DNA of 64,000 nt from Sphingobacterium sp. BN32 (GCF_030503615.1 NZ_CP129963.1:4092001-4156000); one strand, 5' to 3'; numbered from the stretch's first letter, positions 26,732 through 35,547 are shown. The notes: a model not told the origin generated them from the letters alone. Numbers and translations are program-made.

Positions 26732-28141
26732 TTATAATCGAGCATCCACCAAATTCCGCTCCAAAACACCTTTAATATCAAATAGGACACAATTATCCTT
26801 CATTAGGCTCTTGATGTTCATGTTACGAAATTCCTGATGAGCAACAGCTAATATTACTGCATCATAATGTATAGCATTTGCCCTTTCTGATTTCAAAATC
26901 TCTTCCAGAATTCCCAATCCATTCTGTGTAGACCCTATCTTTCTTTGTTGTAGATTATTTTTTTTAATAGCAGGCTCATTTGCATGTAAAATCTGAATCA
27001 AGTCGATATCATATTGTTTAGCAACCTGCTCTTTTTTTGCCCATGGATCATAGACATCCACCTGAACGCCATAATCTTGTAATTCTTTATAAATTTCCAC
27101 CACCTTAGAATTGCGAATGTCTGGACAGTTTTCCTTGAAGGTAACTCCAAGAATCAAAGCTTTCGAACCTTTTATCACTATATCCTTAGCGGTCATTAAC
27201 TTCACCACCTTGGAAGCCACGAAACTTGCCATTTGTTCATTAACTCGACGACCAGAAAGAATCACATTCGGCTGATAACCTACCTGAGATGCTTTATGCG
27301 CTAAGTAGAAAGGATCCACTGAGATACAATGCCCGCCTACCAAACCCGGCTTAAAGTGCAAGAAATTATATTTGGTGGAAGCGGCATCCAATACATCCTG
27401 TGTGTCAATTCCTAGACGGTCGAATATTAATGCTAGTTCATTGACAAAGGAGATATTGACATCCCTTTGGGCATTCTCAATCGCCTTAGCTGCTTCTGCA
27501 ATTTTTATGGAATCCGTTAAATAAGTTCCCGCGGTAATGATTTGCTTATACAATGCATCTACACGTACTGCGGCTTCTTTCGTAGAACCCGATGTCAATT
27601 TCTTTACATTCACTAAGGTATTCACCTTATCCCCTGGATTAATCCGTTCCGGAGAATAACCCACAAAGAAATCCTGATTATATCGCAGTCCAGAATATTT
27701 CTCCAATAAGGGCACACATTCCTCTTCTGTACATCCCGGATAGACCGTAGACTCATATATTACCAGATCTCCTTTCTTCAAACAGCTTGCCACCATTTTA
27801 CTCGCCTTCAATAAAGGGGTCAAATTGGGCACATTAAAACTATCTATAGGTGTTGGGACCGTAATAATATAAATAGAAGCCTGCTTAATCTCCTCAAAAT
27901 CTGAAGTTAATATTAAACCATTTGATGAATGATTATCTATTGTCTTATTTGTGCTTAGAAGCTCTTGATATTCTTTAAAATCGACCTCCAACGTTTCATC
28001 AATACCGTTGCTTAATTGATTAATACGCTTGGCATTAATATCAAAACCAATTACCCAGAATTTTTTTGCAAATTCCAAAGCTAAGGGTAAGCCCACATAG
28101 CCTAATCCTATCACTGCAATTTGTTCTTTTGGGTAGTTCAT
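26732..28141 (-). CDS. UDP-N-acetyl-hexosamine 6-dehydrogenase (TviB/WbpA/WecC group)
   Basis: 469 aa. NAD-binding IAVIGLGYVGLPLALEFAKKF, FDINAKRINQL with the TLEV segment typical of TviB/WbpO, TVPTPIDSFNVPNLTPL, YESTVYPGCTEEECVPLLE, AKAIENAQRDVNISFVNELA, and the catalytic Cys in GGHCISVDPFYLAHKA. The product would be a HexNAc uronic acid (ManNAcA or GalNAcA); wecB in the operon favours ManNAcA. Expected length, no defects. This is separate from the ruined UDP-glucose dehydrogenase just upstream. Confidence 0.92.
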   Translation of the reverse strand: MNYPKEQIAVIGLGYVGLPLALEFAKKFWVIGFDINAKRINQLSNGIDETLEVDFKEYQELLSTNKTIDNHSSNGLILTSDFEEIKQASIYIITVPTPIDSFNVPNLTPLLKASKMVASCLKKGDLVIYESTVYPGCTEEECVPLLEKYSGLRYNQDFFVGYSPERINPGDKVNTLVNVKKLTSGSTKEAAVRVDALYKQIITAGTYLTDSIKIAEAAKAIENAQRDVNISFVNELALIFDRLGIDTQDVLDAASTKYNFLHFKPGLVGGHCISVDPFYLAHKASQVGYQPNVILSGRRVNEQMASFVASKVVKLMTAKDIVIKGSKALILGVTFKENCPDIRNSKVVEIYKELQDYGVQVDVYDPWAKKEQVAKQYDIDLIQILHANEPAIKKNNLQQRKIGSTQNGLGILEEILKSERANAIHYDAVILAVAHQEFRNMNIKSLMKDNCVLFDIKGVLERNLVDARL

Positions 28142-28156
28142 TCAGTAATTACTTAT

Positions 28157-28666
28157 TTATTTATTTCCGTTTTTCTGATTTTCCTTATCTGCCACGATCT
28201 TTCTCAATCCCGAGCTCGAAAATCGATGATCTCTGCTGTTGAAATATAGCTCGATTCCTTTCTCTTCACAGTATTTTCTTCCTGTAAAATCACGATCTTT
28301 ATATTCATCCCCAACGATACGAACATCCAGCTTAAAAGATTTTAAAATATCTTCTAAGTCTTGCTCCGTAGAGTAAGGAACGATCTCATCAACATAAACA
28401 CATCCTCTTAGTTGAATATATCTTTCGACTACGGTTTGTGTTGGAGCATTTTTCTCTGGTCTATCCAAAGTAGGATCCATTTGCAGACCGCAGATCAAAT
28501 AATCACATTGTCGCTTGGCTTCCGCTAGCATCATGATGTGCCCTGCGTGTAATAAATCGAACGTACTAAAAGTGATACCTACGCGAGGTCCAGGATTATA
28601 ATCGTGACGTTTTGCAGCAAAATTTGCTTGCTCACTTTTTTCTATTTCTTTCATAGTATTTATCAT
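28157..28666 (-). CDS. Cytidylyltransferase-like nucleotidyltransferase (TagD type)
   Basis: 169 aa. HxGH motif in VGITFSTFDLLHAGHIMMLAEAKRQC and a C-terminal FSSSGLRKIV in the place of the family RTxGIST motif; GDEYKDRDFTG lies between them. Family members use glycerol-3-phosphate or other phosphorylated alcohols, giving CDP-alcohol for polymer decoration. The N-terminal 25 residues are poorly conserved; an ATG four codons later is possible. It is located between the ugd remnant and the dehydrogenase. Substrate unknown. Confidence 0.8.
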   Translation of the reverse strand: MINTMKEIEKSEQANFAAKRHDYNPGPRVGITFSTFDLLHAGHIMMLAEAKRQCDYLICGLQMDPTLDRPEKNAPTQTVVERYIQLRGCVYVDEIVPYSTEQDLEDILKSFKLDVRIVGDEYKDRDFTGRKYCEEKGIELYFNSRDHRFSSSGLRKIVADKENQKNGNK

Positions 28667-28683
28667 TAAGCGTTAAGGATCAA

Positions 28684-30054
28684 TTATTCTCCAATAGCAT
28701 AATAGACAAAATCTAAACCTTTCTGCTCTTTCCTATGCAACAACTTTCCCCATCCAAAAAAAGCAGGCTTTTTCATAATGCCCTTAATTTTCATCCAACC
28801 ATAGTATTCAAATTCATCCAATTTTGTAAAAATTGCTATACCGTGTGCATCTTGGCGAACTTCGTAGGATTAACAATTTCTTTCAAAAATTCTTTATTTC
28901 ATGTTGGGAGCGAGTTTTTAAAAGTTTAAGCCCTTGTATATCTGATGTTTTTGTACTTCTAGTAAACACGATAATTTGCACTTGCTCCTCTAGGAGGTGA
29001 TAGGCGGTATAAATCGCTGTTGATTATCGTGTATGGTTTGTGTTTTTTTAACGCCCACCCCAGAAAAGCAATTTTCTTGCCATTTACTGTATTAAACATA
29101 GATTGCATCATCTTTTCTGCGAATCTAGTTTTTTCGGGAGCACTGAATTTGATTACCGGACCCTTAATAACCAATTACTTCATTCCGGTTATTAAGCCTG
29201 GCAATTTATACTAAATTTAATAAATCCTTTTGAAAACACGAGCCCCCAAACCCAACCGATGCTGTTAAAAATTTAGATCCTATTCTTGCATCCTGTCCGA
29301 TTGTGTTGGCTACCTCGTCCACATTGGCTCCTGTCACTTCGCAAAGTTCCGATATCGAGTTAATGGATGAAACTCGCTGTGCCAGGAAAGCGTTTGCAAC
29401 CAGTTTTGAAAGTTCAGAAGACCAAAGATTAGTCGTTATGATCCTTTCCCCGGGAACCCATGCCTCATAGATCTGCTTTAGCGCCAGTATGGCTTCCTGA
29501 TCCTCCCCTCCGATCAAAATACGATCGGGATTATGAAGATCCTGTATAGCGGTGCCTTCCGCTAAAAACTCCGGATTGGAAAGCACATGGAACTGCACGC
29601 CTTTTCCTGTATGATCTAATATGCTTTTGATCGTCGCTGCTGTACGAACAGGGATGGTCGATTTCTCGACAATGATCTTGGAAGAAGTTGCGACATCCGC
29701 AATCTGCCTAGCGCATAACTCAATAAATTTAAGATCAGCGGCTTGACCTTTACCCTTACCGTATGTTTTTGTCGGCGTATTTACCGAAATAAAAATCATA
29801 TCGGCATCGACGATCGCTTTATTAACGTCGGTAGAGAAGAAAAGATTTCTACCTCGCGCTTCTGCAAAAACCGCATCGAGACCAGGCTCATATACCGGCA
29901 GGTTCTCGAAATTCTCGTCGTTCCATGCATTTATCCGATCCACATTTAAGTCAACAACTGTGACTTGTATATCCGGATTCTTTTGAGCAATTACAGACAT
30001 TGTTGGTCCTCCAACATATCCAGCTCCAATACATGCTATCTTTTTAATTCTCAT
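28684..30054 (-). pseudogene. ugd: UDP-glucose 6-dehydrogenase, disrupted by several frameshifts and deletions
   Basis: From ATG 30054 ([17 protein letters not shown]) an intact eukaryote-type UDP-glucose dehydrogenase frame runs through [20 protein letters not shown] and the catalytic [15 protein letters not shown] to a stop at 29206. The rest of the family follows in pieces in changing frames: RFAEKMMQSMFNTVNGKKIAFLGWALKK (about 29.05-29.12 kb), AIYTAYHLLEEQVQIIVF (about 28.96-29.01 kb), AHGIAIFTKLDEFEYYGW, and MKKPAFFGWGKLL...VYYAIGE ending at TAA 28686-28684. At least three frame changes plus codon losses are needed. The enzyme keeps NAD and active-site regions but lacks its UDP-binding domain, so UDP-glucuronate production from this copy is unlikely. 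Confidence 0.88.
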
Positions 30055-30079
30055 GCGAATTTGTACTAATCCTTTATAT

Positions 30080-30598
30080 TTACTTTTGATCTTCTTTCTC
30101 AAAAAGAATAATCTGCTGTTGAACCTCTTCTGGCTTTTCGAAGTAAATTTTAATCTTCTTATCCAATAAGGATTCAATCTTAGTTCTCAACTGCGTCAGG
30201 TACGCGACATCTACGCCTGTGCCCAGCACCATTACCTCTATTGTCCCAGAATCAACGCCCTTGGCATAATCACCAAGAAGACAAACCTGCTCAATATCGC
30301 CCGAGCGTTCCAAAACATATTCAATTGCCTTGTCAATCCCTAAATATTTTCTAACTAGGTTCTGAAGCGAATCAAACAGTGGATGTTGCGTATTTGCTCG
30401 ATAATAAATTCTTTGGTTTTCCTGATTTCGATTTAGGTATCCAGCATCTGTAAGCTGATTGAGTTCTTTTCTTACCGCATTGGTCGACTCATTAAACTCT
30501 TCTGCAATACCGCGTAAGTAGCCCTTATTTGATGCCGAAACAAAAAATTTGATAAGCAATTTCAATCGGGTCTTCGATGTAATTAGCGAGTCTAACAT
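30080..30598 (-). CDS. Winged-helix regulator with degenerate nucleotidyltransferase-like domain, first gene of the polysaccharide operon
   Basis: 172 aa. N-terminal winged helix: [45 protein letters not shown], ending with the wing [11 protein letters not shown] (ArsR/MarR-like). The C-terminal half ([22 protein letters not shown]...[13 protein letters not shown]) resembles a minimal nucleotidyltransferase fold (GSxAxG...D) without the catalytic aspartates. Such proteins head many Bacteroidota polysaccharide loci. The ATG lies 8 bp from an inverted repeat straddling its own promoter, so autoregulation and control of the whole operon are likely but inferred. Confidence 0.8.
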   Translation of the reverse strand: MLDSLITSKTRLKLLIKFFVSASNKGYLRGIAEEFNESTNAVRKELNQLTDAGYLNRNQENQRIYYRANTQHPLFDSLQNLVRKYLGIDKAIEYVLERSGDIEQVCLLGDYAKGVDSGTIEVMVLGTGVDVAYLTQLRTKIESLLDKKIKIYFEKPEEVQQQIILFEKEDQK

Positions 30599-30605
30599 GT
30601 GTCAG

Positions 30606-30630
30606 TGTTGAGCAACAAAAGTACTCAACA
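30606..30630. promoter_or_regulatory. Inverted repeat, candidate operator for the capsule-locus regulator
   Basis: TGTTGAG (30606-30612) and CTCAACA (30624-30630), perfect 7-bp arms separated by 11 bp, exactly enclosing the -7 box of the operon promoter and ending 8 bp before the regulator ATG. A second palindrome AACAAATTGTT (30641-30651) contains the -33 element. Binding here would block RNA polymerase. Confidence 0.55.
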
Positions 30631-30646
30631 TTTTGATTAAAACAAA
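30616..30646 (-). promoter_or_regulatory. Promoter of the exopolysaccharide operon
   Basis: Minus strand: TTTG (30646-30643), 19-bp spacer, TACTTTTG (30623-30616). Both elements and the spacing match the Bacteroidota consensus exactly. The expected start site is about 10 nt ahead of the ATG at 30598, giving a very short leader without a Shine-Dalgarno site. Confidence 0.8.
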
Positions 30647-30736
30647 TTGTTTAGCTTGTCGATGTATTAAACTTATGTTAACACAAAAATATAGCGGCAT
30701 GCAAACGATTGATTTCGCATTTGCCTGATAACGAAT

Positions 30737-30769
30737 AGAAAAAGCATCGTAACATGACTGCCCGATGCT
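30737..30769 (-). terminator. Rho-independent terminator after the membrane-anchored hypothetical gene
   Basis: Minus strand: AGCATCG (30769-30763), 13-base loop, CGATGCT (30749-30743) and five T. It follows the stop at 30791 and insulates the regulator promoter from upstream transcription. Confidence 0.6.
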
Positions 30770-30790
30770 CTTAACAACCTAAAAAATGGA

Positions 30791-31297
30791 TTATACTGCT
30801 AATCCTTCAATTTTTTCCGATGGATTCGTAAAACTCTCCTCTGAAAACTCCTGTAAGACATAATAAGTAGTCTTTAGGAAAAAATTCTTCGTTCCTTTCC
30901 TATCAATCACATATCCTTTTACAAGTACGCTCTCCCTTTGACCTTTATGATTCAACAAAGCCATATTGTGAATTGAAAAGCCAATAGATCTCATCGCACT
31001 CTCCGTAGATTTACCGGGAGTTACAAAGAAGTTTAATTTTTCGAATGCATTTACACGGATGTGCTTATTGCTGCTTTGCACACCCGTGATTACAACTTCT
31101 TTCACATGTTCCCCGTAGCTAGGAAGTTGAAAAATTATGCATCCGTAATGGGAATGAGAATCCCCATTGTTCCGGTCTAATAATACGCTCACCGTCAAGT
31201 CAGCATATTTATCGAAATTGCTGTGAGAAAATCTTCGGTATAGGTAGAAGAATCCAACAGCTAATAGAATGATTACAGTTAATAATGAATAGTTCAT
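30791..31297 (-). CDS. Membrane-anchored hypothetical protein
   Basis: 168 aa from ATG 31297 (MNYSLLTVIILLAVGFFYLYRR), chosen because it gives a clean N-terminal transmembrane anchor; an upstream ATG at 31408 would add 37 residues of poor composition. A TAAATTTG -7-like box at 31349-31342 sits before the chosen start. The remaining about 145 residues look like a soluble beta-rich domain (KYADLTVSVLLDRNNGD...IIFQLPSYGEHVKEVVITGVQ). I do not recognise the family. It lies downstream of the TPR regulator on the same strand. Confidence 0.65.
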   Translation of the reverse strand: MNYSLLTVIILLAVGFFYLYRRFSHSNFDKYADLTVSVLLDRNNGDSHSHYGCIIFQLPSYGEHVKEVVITGVQSSNKHIRVNAFEKLNFFVTPGKSTESAMRSIGFSIHNMALLNHKGQRESVLVKGYVIDRKGTKNFFLKTTYYVLQEFSEESFTNPSEKIEGLAV

Positions 31298-31341
31298 TGA
31301 GGCCTTATTTGCTTTTATTAATCCTCGAAAGGAGAATAAGT

Positions 31342-31349
31342 CAAATTTA
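31342..31349 (-). promoter_or_regulatory. Possible -7 box before the membrane-anchored hypothetical gene
   Basis: Minus strand TAAATTTG, a perfect TAnnTTTG match 44 bp ahead of the chosen ATG. No matching TTTG at the right spacing, so weak. Confidence 0.3.
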
Positions 31350-31495
31350 GACGCAATAATCGATTTTCGGTAATTTAGGGGGGTGGACAATAGGTGGACA
31401 AATCGCATAAATTTATTTATCCGATTTTGGGGGATTTATTCGTAAAAAACTATTTATCAACAAGATAAACAAACTTACCTCGCGGGTAGTTCATT

Positions 31496-33229
31496 TTACA
31501 CCTGATTTTCTATAATTTCCTGCTTTTTCTTTAGTCTTTGTTTTGCCTTTTTGACAGCTTCTATAGAAACCCCGAGGAGATCCCCCATGCTTCGATTGCT
31601 AAGGTCCAATTTCATTAAAGCCAACAGCCTCAAATCATTTTCCGAAAGCTTGGGATATATCGCTTTTTGCCCAATCAGGAAACCGGGATACACGCGATCG
31701 AACACTTCTTTGAATTTTATCCAACGCTCATCCGTCATGATATGTGTTTCAAGCATATCACTCAGACTATCGTTGATTTTCTCTTGATAGGCGGGATCCA
31801 GATCCTCACCATGTTTCACTTCCAACCTTAATTGCTGGATGGTCACGTCATTTTGTTTGATTGTATTGGTAAACTCTTCCAACGAATCTCTCAGAACTAA
31901 CAGTTCTTGATCCACTTGATTCTTTTCAAATGCCAAACGCAATTGTTCCTTCTCCAGAAGCGTAGATTTGATTCGCTCTTTATTTCTAGCGCGATTTATC
32001 AATAATAAAATAATCACAAAGGTTAAAAGCAATAGAACACCGATTAGCTGATATTTCTGTTGAGCCTGCACTTTCTTCATCTCCGCCGCTGCAACCGCTT
32101 GCGAATAACGCTCAGACTCCCATTGCCAATAAATCTTTTGCATCATTTCATAATTCGACTGTTTTGTCAAACTATCGTTGAGCGCGAGATATTCTTGCAG
32201 ATGGATTAATTCCTTGGGGTTATTGCCCTCGCCATGAGCGATATCCGCAAATGCTTTAGCGATGTCTTTTTTATATTGCAGAAAGTACGGCTTATCTTCT
32301 ACATAACCTTCCGCCTTGTAGAGCGCCTCCTTAGCATCCTTCCATTGCCTTCGTTGAATATAGACATCGGCAATCGCAATATTTGCCCGCATGGCATCTA
32401 AAGGTTCATTAAACTTGTCCGAATACGTGATATTCCGCTGTATCAGCTCCAAACACTTATCAAGATTCCCTCTGCTTCTTTCAAAATCGGCCAAATTACC
32501 CGAGATAATTCCTATCCATACCGAATCTTTCGCCTTTTCTGCAACTTTTAACGCATGTTTGAAATAATCTTCGGATTCAGACATCTGAGAATCGCGCTTC
32601 AAATAAACGGCCACGGCATTGAACATATCGATCCGCTTCCTGCTCAGCTCTTCGGTATAAGGAATACCCAATTTAAGATACACGATTGCTTTTTTATGAT
32701 CGCCTATGTAACTGTAAAAGTTTGCCATATAACCGAAGTGAAGAGGAACCAGGGGAATGGTTGCCGACAACACACGTTCATTGAAATCATTTGCTCTTAA
32801 AAAGTAAGGAAAAGCTCGTTCTAAGTTTCTGTATGTAAAATAATAATAGCCCCAACGAATGTTTGTCAGCATCTCTAATCCCTCCTCATTCTCGTCAGCA
32901 ATCGTATTTAATGCTAGTTCGAAATAACGATCCGTTCGATCATTGGGTTTATCAAAAGCAATCGAAAAAGCATCGGCCATCAACATATAATACGCCCACT
33001 TTAACTTATAATTATGCTTTTCAATTGCAAAGTGAAGAAGTGGATCTAAATTTTTATGGATAGCTAAAGTGTCGCTTCCGAAATGTACTTTAGACCGCAG
33101 CACGCCTTCCAGCATAGCCTTTTCGCCTCTAATATCCAATAAATGAGCGTAGGGATTTTTGCCAGATAAATTTAAGAGGCAGACGAGCAGTAATTGAATA
33201 CAGGTTAACAGTATCGGTTTTAAATACAT
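31496..33229 (-). CDS. TPR-membrane-HTH transcriptional regulator
   Basis: 577 aa. Signal-like N-terminus, about nine TPR units in the predicted periplasmic part (for example AVYLKRDSQMSESEDYFKHALKVAEKAKD), a transmembrane helix (YQLIGVLLLLTFVIILLLINRARN, about 395-418), coiled coil, and a C-terminal LuxR-like HTH (LSENDLRLLALMKLDLSNRSMGDLLGVSIEAVKKAKQRLKKK). This is a Bacteroidota one-component architecture thought to sense envelope signals and bind DNA directly. It lies next to the polysaccharide operon, which makes control of that locus plausible but untested. Confidence 0.85.
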   Translation of the reverse strand: MYLKPILLTCIQLLLVCLLNLSGKNPYAHLLDIRGEKAMLEGVLRSKVHFGSDTLAIHKNLDPLLHFAIEKHNYKLKWAYYMLMADAFSIAFDKPNDRTDRYFELALNTIADENEEGLEMLTNIRWGYYYFTYRNLERAFPYFLRANDFNERVLSATIPLVPLHFGYMANFYSYIGDHKKAIVYLKLGIPYTEELSRKRIDMFNAVAVYLKRDSQMSESEDYFKHALKVAEKAKDSVWIGIISGNLADFERSRGNLDKCLELIQRNITYSDKFNEPLDAMRANIAIADVYIQRRQWKDAKEALYKAEGYVEDKPYFLQYKKDIAKAFADIAHGEGNNPKELIHLQEYLALNDSLTKQSNYEMMQKIYWQWESERYSQAVAAAEMKKVQAQQKYQLIGVLLLLTFVIILLLINRARNKERIKSTLLEKEQLRLAFEKNQVDQELLVLRDSLEEFTNTIKQNDVTIQQLRLEVKHGEDLDPAYQEKINDSLSDMLETHIMTDERWIKFKEVFDRVYPGFLIGQKAIYPKLSENDLRLLALMKLDLSNRSMGDLLGVSIEAVKKAKQRLKKKQEIIENQV

Positions 33230-33281
33230 TTCTATAAAATTCTCAAAAAAAATTGAAATGACGAAATGGATTTGTTTCGAT

Positions 33282-33356
33282 TCAGTTTAAAGAGTATCGG
33301 GCGACATGAGATCCAATGAATCCCGCCCCAACAGTGATCAGAATGGTCTTCTTCAT
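33282..33356 (-). pseudogene. N-terminal remnant of a sugar-nucleotide epimerase/dehydratase
   Basis: ATG at 33356 opens a 24-codon frame beginning MKKTILITVGAGFIGSHVAR and then stops. It matches the NAD-binding N-terminus of rfbB in this window (MEKTILITGGAGFIGSHVV), with the first Gly of the motif changed to Val. Nothing of the remaining enzyme is visible downstream, where the TPR regulator begins 50 bp later. It is a leftover of a deleted gene. Confidence 0.75.
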
Positions 33357-33406
33357 GCAGACAAAATAAAGAAAATATACGGAAGATCCTGAATAAGTCT
33401 TCTAAC

Positions 33407-33473
33407 AAATCTTTAATACTTCCATTGAAACAGCAACAGGAATGAAAGTTCTTGATGCCTTTGAAAACAAACC
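33407..33473. repeat. Diverged repeat, copy B (copy A at 7335-7396)
   Basis: AATCTTTAATACTTCCATTGAAAC to AACAAAC aligns with 7335-7396 through the shared core AAAGTTCTTGATGCCTTTGAAAA. A weaker third version follows at about 33497-33545 (TTTCCGTTGAAACCACC...GAGTTCCTGATAACC). It lies between the phosphatase terminator and the epimerase remnant. Confidence 0.55.
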
Positions 33474-33560
33474 TATTCAGAAAAAACTTTTATGTTTCCG
33501 TTGAAACCACCTAAGAATTCAGAGTTCCTGATAACCGTTAAGGCCAGAATCTATCAAACG

Positions 33561-33583
33561 AAAAAAGAGCCTCTCGGGCTCTC
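33561..33583 (-). terminator. Rho-independent terminator after the CpsB-type phosphatase
   Basis: Minus strand: AGAGCC (33582-33577), loop of 5, GGCTCT (33571-33566) and six T. It lies 63 bp after the phosphatase stop. Confidence 0.75.
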
Positions 33584-33645
33584 TATATTTTTACCATAAA
33601 TCCACAATCTGCGTTTTTCAGCAAATTAAGGCTATCTCACGATCC

Positions 33646-34431
33646 TTAAGCGATTTTTTTTTCCTGCGCTACCTCGAACATGCTCGCATTCTTTATAGGA
33701 CAATCGCGCAGCAATTCGCACACATCATACTTCGTTACAACGCCCTTAAGAGCATCTAAGTGTCTAGTATGGTGCATATCAGTGCCTACAAAGTCATACA
33801 TACCAGCACGGATTAATGTTAATGCCGCTGTCTTTACGTGCTCACCGTAGTATTTACTGATAGAAAGTAAATTCAGCTGTAACATACAGCCTGCATTTTT
33901 AATCTCTTCAAAAATCTTGAAGTTATTGTGATAGTAGTTATATCGTTCGGGATGGGCCAGTATAGGCTGTAAACCACGCTCCAATAAACTTTTTATAATT
34001 GTGAATAAAGCTTTCGATTCCGACAGATATGACATTTCTATCAACACGTATTTATTCGGCATCAAACACAGTTGATCGTTTTCGATGATCGAATCCAATT
34101 GATCATCAATCATATACTCAGCGCTATACTTTAATTCAAAATCAAGATTATTATTCGTCAAAGCGGACGTTAAGGACTGATGCGCAGCCTGAATTGTTTC
34201 AGGCGTGTTGTTATGAACACCAAACATGACGTGTGGTGTAGATACCGATTTATGGATCCCTAAATCTTTTAAACCTTTGATCAACTCCAAAGACTGCTCG
34301 ACATCCGGACTTCCATCGTCTATCCCAGGTAATAAATGATTGTGGATATCCCAAGTAATCCAAGAAAGTTTATTCAGATACGTTTTTTCGTTTTTCGTTT
34401 TTCCTCCGAATAGATTATTCCAAAATCCCAT
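33646..34431 (-). CDS. PHP-family tyrosine-protein phosphatase (CpsB/CapC/YwqE type)
   Basis: 261 aa. Metal-binding motifs of the PHP fold: WDIHNHLLPGIDDGS at the N-terminus, STPHVMFG, LAHPERYNYY and FVGTDMHHTRH near the C-terminus. These manganese-dependent enzymes dephosphorylate the tyrosine tail of Wzc-type kinases. The gene is separated from wzc (7.4 kb) by the whole capsule operon, yet belongs functionally with it. It has its own terminator and likely its own promoter. Confidence 0.93.
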   Translation of the reverse strand: MGFWNNLFGGKTKNEKTYLNKLSWITWDIHNHLLPGIDDGSPDVEQSLELIKGLKDLGIHKSVSTPHVMFGVHNNTPETIQAAHQSLTSALTNNNLDFELKYSAEYMIDDQLDSIIENDQLCLMPNKYVLIEMSYLSESKALFTIIKSLLERGLQPILAHPERYNYYHNNFKIFEEIKNAGCMLQLNLLSISKYYGEHVKTAALTLIRAGMYDFVGTDMHHTRHLDALKGVVTKYDVCELLRDCPIKNASMFEVAQEKKIA

Positions 34432-34555
34432 AGCGTATAATTAAGGTATTTATCGAGTAAACAGGTAGACTGGATAAAGTGAAACCATTGTAAATTTAAT
34501 TTTTAATTCTTATTTATAGAATACGACGACTGTAAAATAAACGCTACAGTAAATA

Positions 34556-35545
34556 TTAAATTAAGAGAGAATTTCCTTTTTCCAATGATTCGTAAACCTG
34601 TTTAACATCTTGCGAACGATTTCTGTCGAGAATTAATACTGCATCCTCTGTATTGATCAACATGCAGTTCGATAAACCCACAAAGACCGTATGCTTATTT
34701 GTACCCACAACAATGTTGCCATTCTCGTCTACCGGATGCCCCTTTTCCTTAAGATAACTAAACAAAGAGTCAAACGCTCCCATATCTGACCAACGAAACT
34801 TCGCAGGAACGACTTTTATCAGGTCACTACGCTCCAGAACGGCATAGTCGATACTCTTGGATGGGATCAGCAAAGAGTGTTCTTCATCCAGAACTAAGTC
34901 TTGCGCATATTCAAAAGCCGTTTCAGCTGCAGAATATAGTTTAGGCTCGAAACGCATCAGCTCCTCTAAGAAAACACCTGCTTTAAAGCAGAATATTCCG
35001 GAATTCCAAAGGAAGGAGCCCTTCTTCAGGAAATCGCGTGCAGTTTCCTCATTCGGCTTTTCACGAAAGGCCAACACGGTATTGCCCTCATGTTCGATAT
35101 AACCATAACCTGTTTCCGGGCGTGTCGGGATAATTCCAAAAGTGGCAATATATCCCTCCTGAGCAAACACAACACCTTGATTGATTGCCTGTTGATAATC
35201 TTCTTCTCCTTCGATGAGGTGGTCGGATGGTGTAACAATCAATATGTCATCTGGGTCGGCATGAAATGCAGCAAAAGCAATCGCTGCTGCCGTATTTCTC
35301 GGTGCCGCTTCAGCTATAATATCGCTGTTGAATTTACTCAAATAAGGTTCTGCCAAATCCTTATTTTGAATGGACCCTACCAATGTAACTTTCGAAACCA
35401 AGGGTTGGTTCCGTTCGACGGTTAATTCAAATAGCGTCTTACCACCAAAAATTGGCAGGTACTGCTTGGGTTTTGCTTTTCTGGAAAGCGGCCATAACCT
35501 TGACCCAACGCCACCAGACAATACCACATTTATTATTTTACTCAT
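34556..35545 (-). CDS. manC: Mannose-1-phosphate guanylyltransferase
   Basis: 329 aa from ATG 35545 (MSKIINVVLSGGVGSRLWPLSRKAKPKQYLP). The longer open frame to 35662 lies inside the preceding exonuclease gene and is not used. Pyrophosphorylase signature GGVGSRLWPLSR, substrate region ETGYGYIE, EKPNEETA and FLWNSGIF. It makes GDP-mannose. The C-terminal isomerase (PMI) domain of bifunctional enzymes is absent. It starts 3 bp after the exonuclease stop, so is likely co-transcribed with it and rarA. Confidence 0.93.
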   Translation of the reverse strand: MSKIINVVLSGGVGSRLWPLSRKAKPKQYLPIFGGKTLFELTVERNQPLVSKVTLVGSIQNKDLAEPYLSKFNSDIIAEAAPRNTAAAIAFAAFHADPDDILIVTPSDHLIEGEEDYQQAINQGVVFAQEGYIATFGIIPTRPETGYGYIEHEGNTVLAFREKPNEETARDFLKKGSFLWNSGIFCFKAGVFLEELMRFEPKLYSAAETAFEYAQDLVLDEEHSLLIPSKSIDYAVLERSDLIKVVPAKFRWSDMGAFDSLFSYLKEKGHPVDENGNIVVGTNKHTVFVGLSNCMLINTEDAVLILDRNRSQDVKQVYESLEKGNSLLI

Positions 35546-35547
35546 GA

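Noticed and set aside
28684..30054. Frameshifts in ugd as one sequencing error
   Set aside because: At least three separate frame changes together with missing codons are needed, while neighbouring genes are intact; decay is the simpler explanation.
30055..30177. Longer N-terminus for the UDP-glucose dehydrogenase remnant
   Set aside because: It overlaps the end of the regulator gene; the NAD-binding motif begins immediately after ATG 30054.
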